A DNA stretch of 64,000 nucleotides, taken from the IMG/VR virus record IMGVR_UViG_3300030101_004160, positions 774 to 64,773 of that record; one strand, 5' to 3'. The notes under the pieces are model-generated. The model saw only the letters and a list, made by a program, of their open reading frames with translations, did not search any database and was not told the DNA's origin. The stretch comes from a virus. Shown in pieces: positions 57,432 to 64,000 of this stretch. Numbering within the stretch: the first letter of the stretch is position 1; each line of letters begins with the position of its first letter. Both the position numbers and the translations under genes were made by a program.

Positions 57432-58559
57432 TTAAAATATTATATAATTAACACCAAATTTAAAATCATACCACTCTCTATTCCAATATTTGTTGTATTT
57501 TCCTTCAGCAAAATATCCTAGACTTTTGTTGATTTTTATTCCATATATTACCCCTGCCGAATAATCATACCACTGGTCATCTTCAATGTAATTATGATAT
57601 GTAAATTTATTACCGTCGTTATAATGATAAGGTAAAAGATTACCCCAGGCATGCAGCCATGTTTTTTTATTATACTTGTAATAATCAAAACCTATAACTA
57701 TTGAATGCTGTATAATACGACTTAATTGATTTCTTTTTTTGTCGGTGTAATCTGCTATAACTTGAGGAATTACGTTTTCCTTCCACACCTCAGGACTAGT
57801 AGCAACTATTTTTCCGCTAGGGTCTTTATACAAACTGTTTGCTACATCTACAGAATACCCTTCTTGTATAGCTAAGTATGTGTAATGTAAATTACCATTA
57901 TCCAAGATCCATTCTTCTAGCGGATTATATCCATAAGGCTCTGCTAATCTATGTGTTAAGCCCACGCTTATAGCTAGGTCTCTATTTTTTTTATGTCTAT
58001 ACCTTTCAGACAATTCAAAATATTCTACATCTGCAAAACCATCTTTTACATATTCAACCTTTGCGGCAAAATGATCTACACATAAAGGCCCATCGCAATC
58101 ATCATCCGAGCTGTATCTTATAAAATGATGCTGGTCTATAAAGTCTACACCCTGCTGTCTAGCATAGTCTACTTCAAACAAATACTCAAAACCCTGTACT
58201 TTTCCAACTGTAGCAGCATCAGTGTAGTTAGATTCACTACCGTCATAAAAAGTTTGTGCTTTATTTTCGTATCCAAACCTAGCTATCTTTCTTATGCCAA
58301 CGGTGACAGAATAATCGTAAGGCGTTTCTATAATTGATTCTTTTAGTTGGCCGCTGGTAATTGAATAATTTTTTACATCACTTACAGATGTTCCTCCATT
58401 TACTGCAGCATACACAGTAGAAAATTTTAAATGTTTTTTTAGTTGTTTTTGTAAGTCGTAATTTTTTATGTAATCTATAGTTAGTTGTTGCGCACAACAT
58501 TTTTTTGGCGCAGTGCAACTAATTAATACAGACAATATTATAAATATAATTTTTTTCAT
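57432..58559 (-). CDS. outer-membrane beta-barrel protein with lipobox-like signal (375 aa)
   Basis: The N-terminus MKKIIFIILSVLISCTAPKK carries a lipobox-like L-I-S-C at residues 12-15, though a signal peptidase I site after CCA is also possible. The mature part is dominated by alternating aromatic and polar beta strands (VDYARQQGVDFIDQHHFIR; SIVIGFDYYKYNKK) and ends FKFGVNYIIF, the aromatic C-terminus typical of outer-membrane barrels. It does not match a porin family I can name. Unusual in a phage; it may change host surface properties (superinfection exclusion) or serve the secreted neighbours. Confidence 0.6.
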   Translation of the reverse strand: MKKIIFIILSVLISCTAPKKCCAQQLTIDYIKNYDLQKQLKKHLKFSTVYAAVNGGTSVSDVKNYSITSGQLKESIIETPYDYSVTVGIRKIARFGYENKAQTFYDGSESNYTDAATVGKVQGFEYLFEVDYARQQGVDFIDQHHFIRYSSDDDCDGPLCVDHFAAKVEYVKDGFADVEYFELSERYRHKKNRDLAISVGLTHRLAEPYGYNPLEEWILDNGNLHYTYLAIQEGYSVDVANSLYKDPSGKIVATSPEVWKENVIPQVIADYTDKKRNQLSRIIQHSIVIGFDYYKYNKKTWLHAWGNLLPYHYNDGNKFTYHNYIEDDQWYDYSAGVIYGIKINKSLGYFAEGKYNKYWNREWYDFKFGVNYIIF

Positions 58560-58561
58560 TT

Positions 58562-59566
58562 TTAATAATTTCCTCCTAACCCTGTTACGTCTAGGCTTGG
58601 TGTAATTGTAGTAATTGTTGGTCCATTAGATAAAGTTGCATTGTTTCCTACGGTAGCAGCAATACTTGTTCCTGCCGCGTCATTTGCTTTCCAATAACCT
58701 CTTAAATTGGCTGACTCTATGATTGACATGTCCATAGGACGATGATTATTGTAAATAGTATTAATTTGGGTATCTGTTAATGCTTTGTCCCAAATAGCTA
58801 CATCTCCTACAAAGCCTTCAAATTCAGAGCCAATATTTGTTGTTAACCCTGTTCCTATGTTGAAACGAGGTGAAGCTCCAATTAGCACATCTACTCGGTG
58901 ACTGTTAAGGTTTACTTCGTCATATTTTACAAACCATTTATTTTCTCCTAAAGCATTATTACCTGAGGGTGAAGGTGCTGTAGTGTGTGACTTATCTGTT
59001 CCTGTTGAGGTACTTGTAATTTCAGGAGCTGAGCCAAAATTTGTAGAAGATGTACCGTTTTTGTCACCAGCCACAGATCTACCACCATCTAAAAATATTT
59101 GTTTTATTCTATTTCCATCCCAAGTGCCTACAGCTAAATGCCATCCGTCACTTCTATATAAATATCTCTTGAAATCTGTTGCGCTTGTCGGCTCCCTTCC
59201 CATGGCAAATTCTGTGGTTGGATTTATAGCGCTAAAATTTCCAGCTCCGTCTGTAAGTTTTACACCGAATTGTACTCTTTTATTTGTAAATTGTAAGAAC
59301 CACCCACCGTTGGCTGCGCAACTTACTATCATATGATTGGTTGTAGCGTTATAAGGACCCCCTGAAGAGGTAGATACATCTAATTTAAACCATGCAGCCA
59401 CCGTCAATCCCCCGTGAAGCATTTTGATTGTACCGTCTGCTGGAACATCACCATTTACGCCTAAGCCAGCAAAATCATCATTACCGTCATATTGCACAGA
59501 ACCTGTCATTTCGTATGGAGGAAACGCTTGATATTTTGTTGTGCTTAGTCCTATTCCTAGTGCCAT
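58562..59566 (-). CDS. LamG/concanavalin-like attachment protein (334 aa)
   Basis: SVQYDGNDDFAGLGVNG, then GLTVAAWFKLDVSTSSGG, WHLAVGTWDGNRIKQIFLDG and FEGFVGDVAIWDKALTDTQ: this is the jelly-roll order of LamG/concanavalin-A lectin domains (strand-WFK ... WHxVxxTWDG ... G-x-[IV]-xxVxIWD). No signal peptide, so it is probably a virion glycan-binding protein rather than a host secreted one. It adjoins the beta-barrel gene (two-base gap) and the small tail genes above it. Confidence 0.7.
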   Translation of the reverse strand: MALGIGLSTTKYQAFPPYEMTGSVQYDGNDDFAGLGVNGDVPADGTIKMLHGGLTVAAWFKLDVSTSSGGPYNATTNHMIVSCAANGGWFLQFTNKRVQFGVKLTDGAGNFSAINPTTEFAMGREPTSATDFKRYLYRSDGWHLAVGTWDGNRIKQIFLDGGRSVAGDKNGTSSTNFGSAPEITSTSTGTDKSHTTAPSPSGNNALGENKWFVKYDEVNLNSHRVDVLIGASPRFNIGTGLTTNIGSEFEGFVGDVAIWDKALTDTQINTIYNNHRPMDMSIIESANLRGYWKANDAAGTSIAATVGNNATLSNGPTITTITPSLDVTGLGGNY

Positions 59567-59567
59567 A

Positions 59568-59819
59568 TTACTCTTCAGTTAAAGGTCTGTACCAAATATC
59601 ATTTTCGTCTTGCATTTTTTCTCTAATTTCGTAATGAGTGTAAGTTTGTTTTCCATCTAAAAATGAAGGAGTATCTCCCTCATACTTTACAAAAAAATAA
59701 TTATTATCTACACTATATCTTACAGTTTCTTTACTGTCCTCAAAAACCAAATTAAAGTCTACACTGTCTATCTCTGAAGACTCTAATATTACATAATATC
59801 TACCAGGATATTCTGCCAT
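59568..59819 (-). CDS. hypothetical protein (83 aa)
   Basis: Acidic and beta-like (RYYVILESSEIDSVDFNLV), Tyr/Asp/Glu-rich, no motif. It starts with a one-base overlap from the small Lys-rich gene and ends one base before the LamG gene. Unassigned. Confidence 0.4.
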   Translation of the reverse strand: MAEYPGRYYVILESSEIDSVDFNLVFEDSKETVRYSVDNNYFFVKYEGDTPSFLDGKQTYTHYEIREKMQDENDIWYRPLTEE

Positions 59820-59974
59820 TATTTCCAGTTTTTTCTGTTAAGAACGTACTTCCAAGTTAGTTTTGGTATTTTTACATTGTAATAAAAACGACAATCGCAA
59901 TCTTTAGAATAATTTTCTTTTGGCTTTACTTTAACCCTATTACTTCTTTTTGCTAGTTTTTGTATAAAGCCCAT
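59819..59974 (-). CDS. small basic protein (51 aa)
   Basis: Starting at ATG 59974, two bases after the upstream stop; a longer frame to 60010 would overlap the neighbouring gene by 34 bases, so the shorter start is preferred. MGFIQKLAKRSNRVKVKPK then CDCRFYYNVKIPKLTWKY. Basic. No family recognised. Confidence 0.45.
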   Translation of the reverse strand: MGFIQKLAKRSNRVKVKPKENYSKDCDCRFYYNVKIPKLTWKYVLNRKNWK

Positions 59975-59976
59975 TT

Positions 59977-60354
59977 TTAATGGCCTTTTGGTGCAAAATA
60001 AACTACACATGCTCCACTTGCCATAGTTACTTTATCCCATTTACCATAAATAGTAGTTCCTGCGGCAAAAAGTATACTGTCGGTTAAATCAACCCCATTA
60101 CCTCCAGCTCCTATTCCGTTTGCCCCGTCTAAATCATTTTCTGCAGTTACGCTACTTATACAACCTACCTCGCCATTTAAAGATTCCATAGCACTAAAAG
60201 TTGAGTCAGCGTCATCGGAATTTAATATTGTAATAGCACAAACATAAACTTTTGCGCTTGATCCTGTTAAATCTATTCCAGCTGTTCCTGATAATAACGT
60301 AGAACCAAAAGCTCCTAAACGGTATTTATTGTGATCAATGTTTTTAAAACTCAT
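59977..60354 (-). CDS. small virion beta protein, TIYGKWD paralogue 1 (125 aa)
   Basis: Gly/Ala/Asp-rich beta protein: AFGSTLLSGTAGIDLTGSS, then AAGTTIYGKWDKVTMASGA and CVVYFAPKGH. It is a tandem paralogue of the gene just upstream, with TIYGKWD, a Gly/Cys-containing C-terminal strand and the same length. Probably a minor virion surface or fibre-base protein; no name. Confidence 0.5.
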   Translation of the reverse strand: MSFKNIDHNKYRLGAFGSTLLSGTAGIDLTGSSAKVYVCAITILNSDDADSTFSAMESLNGEVGCISSVTAENDLDGANGIGAGGNGVDLTDSILFAAGTTIYGKWDKVTMASGACVVYFAPKGH

Positions 60355-60369
60355 AATTTTTATTTTTTA

Positions 60370-60744
60370 TTAATATCCTACTGGTGCTAAATAGCATACA
60401 CACGACCCGCTATTCAACTCTACATGGTCCCACTTTCCATAAATAGTAACTCCTTTTGGAAACGTTACTGATGAGGTTATAGTGTCCATGTTTGTACTTG
60501 TTGATTCATTTGTAGTTCCACCAAAAGCCCCACCCAAATCATCTTGATCTGTAGATGTGGTAATAGAGCCTACTAGATTATCTAAGGTAAGCATTTTTTC
60601 AAAACTGCAATCCTCTAAAAAAGTTATTGCTATAATGTATCTACTTGAAGATGCTCCTTCTAGATCTAACAAAGCGCCGTCACCAGTTAAATATACAGAT
60701 CCGAATTGTCCAAATGATGCTTTAAATAAGTCGTTAACGTTCAT
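60370..60744 (-). CDS. small virion beta protein, TIYGKWD paralogue 2 (124 aa)
   Basis: It has the same layout as the next gene: SFGQFGSVYLTGDGALLDL, FPKGVTIYGKWDHVELNSG and SCVCYLAPVGY. Divergence is high elsewhere, so the duplication is old. A TATATTTG box lies 15 bases upstream of its start, so the pair may be transcribed separately from the giant gene. Confidence 0.5.
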   Translation of the reverse strand: MNVNDLFKASFGQFGSVYLTGDGALLDLEGASSSRYIIAITFLEDCSFEKMLTLDNLVGSITTSTDQDDLGGAFGGTTNESTSTNMDTITSSVTFPKGVTIYGKWDHVELNSGSCVCYLAPVGY

Positions 60745-60758
60745 GTATTATTTTTTTA

Positions 60759-60766
60759 CAAATATA
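60759..60766 (-). promoter_or_regulatory. TATATTTG -7 box for the beta-protein pair
   Basis: Forward CAAATATA reads TATATTTG on the minus strand in the 28-base gap between the giant gene's stop and ATG 60744. No -33 TTG at the usual distance. Confidence 0.45.
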
Positions 60767-60772
60767 ATGAAT

Positions 60773-63700
60773 TTAATTTAGTAAGTCTTCTCTCAATCTT
60801 AGAAATTGTTTTCTAGTCTCAGCATACGGCAGCACTTCAAACTGCAAAGTTTTTAATGCTCTTGATGTGTTTTTGTCTGCAAGCGCGCTCTTTCTTTGTG
60901 TTTTATCTCCAGACACAGCCTCGCCAACCATTCTTGTTACATTCTTTGCCGTACCATAAGAAGCTGGAACTATTGTATAATTTACAAATCTTCTTCCATC
61001 TATCATTACAAATATATCACTTGAAAACTTTTTTAATGTTTTTATTGTTGCGGTATCTGGTTCGTCTTCATCTTCTAGTATAGCTATCAATGACAGCACG
61101 GTAACACCTAAACCTAAACCAGATGCATACGCTCGCATTTCTTTCTTTCTTTGCTCGCTAGAATTGTTAAATATATCTATAATTTCTTTTTTAGTTATTT
61201 CACCTGCAAAGTACCTTTTAAATATATTAGAAGCAAATTCGTAAGAGGCTCTATAGCTACCGATTTGAACTTCACCAAATCTATCTATATCTTCTGCTTT
61301 AAATCTATCTTGGAAAAGTGTTACAAACCATTTTTTAAATTGTAACAAAGCTCTACCGTATGAATACATAGATAGTAAGCTAGCATCTAAAGCTGTATAC
61401 CCTTCACCATGTAGTGTAGATATTTTATTGTTTATTGACATAACTCGTTCTTCGGTTATAGAGTCAGGATTGTTAAACTCTTCTTCAGTTAACATACCTA
61501 GGAATGAAGCGCCTTGTATATAATTTTCTGACAAATCCATAAAACCGTAAGCCCATTGTTCTATTTTTCCTGCTAATCCTTTTTGTTTATTAAGATGCAC
61601 AAATTCATCAAAACTAAATTCAACTACTCTTTTGTCTCTTAATATTTTTTGTGAGTTTTTTAAGTTTCTCCAATATCTAGATTCTCCTAATATAAATTGC
61701 TTGCCACCACGTTTACGTAGTTCTTGATACTTACCTGCTAGTAAATTACCTATACCTACAGTCAAATTGAAACCAAGCAGCCTTAATGATGTAAGACGCA
61801 CAAAGCCATCTATAACCTTATCTCCTGTTTTACCAACAGCGCTTTCTTGTTGTTGCCTTCCTAAGAAACCTTCTTTCCACCATCCAGTTAAATACTTCAC
61901 TGCATTTTTATTATCTAGATTTTTATTAAAACCTATAATAGCATCAGTCAATACAGAAAGTTCTGCCATACCAGTAAAACGATTTTCATTTTGCACTACA
62001 TCGCCATTGTCGTTTATTGTAAATTTACCTTCACCATTATAGAATATATGTCCGCGCATAAATTCTAACATAGCATTGTGTATATCATACGATATGTTTT
62101 GTGCTTTTATACCTTTACGTCTTTCGTACTCTTTGATAAGTTCAGCGTCAAAACTAGTAATGTTATCTGACCCTATAAGTCTTCTCATCATTTGCCCGTC
62201 GTTAACAAGCGCATCGTACTCCATGTCTGATAGCATTATTTTTTTACCGTCCTCATGAACACCTTTAGCTTTTAATTGTTTTGCTTTTCTTCTTAACTTG
62301 TCAAGCTCAAATATTTGCCTACCAGAATCTAGAGTTAACTTTGCTGTTCTTCCTTTATAAACATCAAACTTCCATTCGTAGAAAGTTTTTATAGTGTCTT
62401 TACCATCTTTACCCTTACCTCTTACCCTTACCCTATAATAGTCTTGCGCGTCTATAGATGTGCTGTATAGCCCAAACAAACCACTTCTACTAATACTTTC
62501 AAGTTTACCCAACTGGTCAGCATTTATAGTAGTTTTGTCATTTTGGGACGATAGTAATATTTCACCTAATGCTTTGTATGTGTTATAGTAATCTTGCTCT
62601 TCTTTTGTAAGTTGTACGTTTCTAGCTACTATCTCTTCAGGACTAAGCAGTCTAACCTTACCGTCTTCTACAGAAGCAATGTTTCCATATATAAACCTGT
62701 ATCTAGCTTGCGTGTCAAAAGTACTACTTATTCTTTCTAGTATACTTAGCCCTTTGTTTTTAGACCTTATCAGGCTAGTTCTTTTTTCTTCTAATATACG
62801 TTTGTGTTTTTTGAATGATCTTATATAGCCTCTATATTGCTTTTGCGCCTCATTTATTAAATATTGTATTTCAGGCCTGTTAGAGGTCATATTATTTGAG
62901 CCTAGCCAAGCCTGGAAGTTAGTAAGGTCTTGCTGTGGTGTACCATCAACACCTGGTATATTGTAGGTGTACCCTTTACTTGCGCCGACATCTCTTAAAT
63001 ATTTTGCTTGTTCTTGAAATGCCTTTTCGCCTATTTCTTTTTCTATGTCGTATCTTACTCTTTTGCTAGCAGCAGCATGTAATCCACTAACATCTCGGTG
63101 TAAATCTTGCAATCCTTGTATTGTGTAAGAGCTTAAAGGTTTGTTTACAAAATCTTTTTCTAATTTTCTTATTAAATCTAAATGATTTAAATACACTGTG
63201 TATTGATCTTGTAGGTTTTTTAGAGTTTCAGAATCTTTATCAATTTTGTTTATATCAATTCCTTTATCTTTTACAAACTCGTCAAAGCTTAGCGTTTCTA
63301 CATCTCCCCCTAAATGATCATTGTTGTATGACACGTCTGGCCTAACTACCTTTTTAAGTTTTGGAATTGCTATGTTGTTGTTTGATTTACTTTCTTGTTT
63401 TATCTGTTCTTTTGTATTCAAATTTTGTTTACCCTTTACTCTTTCATTTACATCTTTTATTGCGGTAAACAGTTCTTGTGACAACGTTTTAGAAGAATAG
63501 TCAGGCTTTCTGCTTTGATTATCTTCAATGATTCTTGACATCTCATCGTTTATTTTAGCTGTATACTCTTCACTAAAGAAAGGCACAAAAGATGTAGCCT
63601 TACCTGCGCCACCCGTAAAACCATAACGATTAAAAGAAGCTTCTATTTCAAACATTAAGTCTTGGTCAGTTTCAGATAGTAAACCAAAATCTTCTTTGTA

Positions 63701-64000
63701 CTGTTCTATAGCTTTGTATGAAGTAAACTCGGTAATGTTTGCCCTGTTTATTACTATATATTTTTTTCCTGCTCTTTCACTAACCTCAACTACATTTTTT
63801 ATAAAAGAGTTTCCAGTTTCTCTTTTCTTTAAATCTTCAAACAATTTTACAAGAGTTAATTGATCTCTAGTTTCTTTTAACATTTTGAATTCGTTGTTCA
63901 AATTGTTTACTATGATTTGATTTACTATTTCGTTCTTTAATTCTTTAGCGTCTTCTAATTTTTTTACCGCATTGTCATTTTGTAATATTTTTCGCATGTA
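60773..64000 (-). CDS. giant protein, C-terminal part (open at right edge)
   Basis: The frame is open to base 64000: the codon before ATG 63997 is TAC, so the ATG is not necessarily the start. 1075 residues are visible, mostly helical and charged, with LRLLGFNLTVGIGNLLAGKY (near residue 745), a membrane-like segment ASGLGLGVTVLSLIAILED (near 965) and YEFASNIFKRYFAGEITKK. Its orientation, size and the adjoining late genes make it the likely C-terminal part of the giant protein that leaves the left edge, if the genome is circular or permuted. Alternatively it is a separate large virion protein. No named domain is recognised. Confidence 0.5.
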   Translation of the reverse strand, partial: YMRKILQNDNAVKKLEDAKELKNEIVNQIIVNNLNNEFKMLKETRDQLTLVKLFEDLKKRETGNSFIKNVVEVSERAGKKYIVINRANITEFTSYKAIEQYKEDFGLLSETDQDLMFEIEASFNRYGFTGGAGKATSFVPFFSEEYTAKINDEMSRIIEDNQSRKPDYSSKTLSQELFTAIKDVNERVKGKQNLNTKEQIKQESKSNNNIAIPKLKKVVRPDVSYNNDHLGGDVETLSFDEFVKDKGIDINKIDKDSETLKNLQDQYTVYLNHLDLIRKLEKDFVNKPLSSYTIQGLQDLHRDVSGLHAAASKRVRYDIEKEIGEKAFQEQAKYLRDVGASKGYTYNIPGVDGTPQQDLTNFQAWLGSNNMTSNRPEIQYLINEAQKQYRGYIRSFKKHKRILEEKRTSLIRSKNKGLSILERISSTFDTQARYRFIYGNIASVEDGKVRLLSPEEIVARNVQLTKEEQDYYNTYKALGEILLSSQNDKTTINADQLGKLESISRSGLFGLYSTSIDAQDYYRVRVRGKGKDGKDTIKTFYEWKFDVYKGRTAKLTLDSGRQIFELDKLRRKAKQLKAKGVHEDGKKIMLSDMEYDALVNDGQMMRRLIGSDNITSFDAELIKEYERRKGIKAQNISYDIHNAMLEFMRGHIFYNGEGKFTINDNGDVVQNENRFTGMAELSVLTDAIIGFNKNLDNKNAVKYLTGWWKEGFLGRQQQESAVGKTGDKVIDGFVRLTSLRLLGFNLTVGIGNLLAGKYQELRKRGGKQFILGESRYWRNLKNSQKILRDKRVVEFSFDEFVHLNKQKGLAGKIEQWAYGFMDLSENYIQGASFLGMLTEEEFNNPDSITEERVMSINNKISTLHGEGYTALDASLLSMYSYGRALLQFKKWFVTLFQDRFKAEDIDRFGEVQIGSYRASYEFASNIFKRYFAGEITKKEIIDIFNNSSEQRKKEMRAYASGLGLGVTVLSLIAILEDEDEPDTATIKTLKKFSSDIFVMIDGRRFVNYTIVPASYGTAKNVTRMVGEAVSGDKTQRKSALADKNTSRALKTLQFEVLPYAETRKQFLRLREDLLN

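Noticed and set aside
63995-63997. ATG at 63997 as a true start of the right-edge gene
   Set aside because: The preceding codon is open to the edge and no leader can be seen, so the start is undetermined.
1-64000. tRNA or rRNA genes
   Set aside because: No cloverleaf with matching acceptor, D, anticodon and T arms was found by eye in the intergenic spaces; the gaps are mostly too short. A tRNAscan search would be decisive.
1-64000. Integrase, excisionase or CI-type repressor
   Set aside because: No protein with tyrosine- or serine-recombinase or repressor signatures was recognised, so a temperate lifestyle is not supported within this window.

Overview
The window is almost certainly most of a tailed double-stranded DNA phage genome from an AT-rich marine-type Bacteroidetes (Flavobacteriia) host. 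The phage assignment rests on a recognisable head module (terminase large subunit, portal, acidic scaffold, major capsid protein), neck and tail genes, a holin and an endolysin candidate, and no rRNA, tRNA or housekeeping genes. The host assignment rests on repeated Bacteroidetes-type promoter -7 boxes (TAnnTTTG, most often TATATTTG), start codons with AT-rich leaders and no Shine-Dalgarno sequence, and a secreted protein ending in a type IX secretion (T9SS) C-terminal sorting domain, a system confined to Bacteroidetes. No tail sheath or tape-measure gene was recognised, and large internal virion proteins follow the neck genes, so a podovirus-like particle of the crAss-like or Cellulophaga-podovirus kind is likely. 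That placement is inference.

Layout. A long minus-strand late block reads from 35634 down to 1: a possible lysozyme-like protein, four small basic proteins sharing a C-terminal tag, terminase, portal, scaffold, capsid, decoration-like proteins, neck proteins, a 2213-residue tail protein, three putative internal virion proteins, and a giant protein that runs off the left edge. That giant protein carries an HEAGH metallopeptidase-like motif and, near the edge, GADLDGDS, which resembles the catalytic Asp triad of two-barrel RNA polymerases. A second minus-strand block reads from the right edge (64000) down to 48027. It begins inside another very large open frame, then carries small beta-proteins, a LamG-like protein, an envelope/secretion cassette (outer-membrane barrel, membrane-anchored coiled coil, cysteine-less thioredoxin fold, T9SS cargo), a holin, DUF5675 endolysin candidate, tail fibre and a metallophosphoesterase. 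If the genome is circular or circularly permuted, the two minus-strand blocks are one operon string and the two edge frames may be one protein of about 3500 residues or more.

The plus-strand block from about 35.8 to 48.0 kb holds early and replication genes. The first 2.4 kb is unusual: short genes are separated by terminator hairpins, nearly every start is preceded by the same leader motif (T5-C-[TA]-ACTT-[TA]-A), and two intergenic spaces hold multi-helix RNA candidates ending in U tracts. Next come tightly overlapping small genes, then a DnaB-type helicase, Rad52-like annealing protein, SSB with a DDDMPF tail, RusA-like resolvase, DnaA-domain-IV protein, PD-(D/E)XK exonuclease and MazG-like protein. 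No DNA polymerase, primase, integrase or phage repressor was recognised, which suggests a lytic phage that uses host polymerase or encodes one outside the window.

How the parts may fit: a virion-carried RNA polymerase (if that reading is right) would be injected with the internal proteins and could read the early plus-strand region through the shared leader motif. Host-type promoters then serve replication and late genes. The envelope cassette would alter or decorate the host surface through T9SS. The first and last statements are hypotheses built from sequence patterns.
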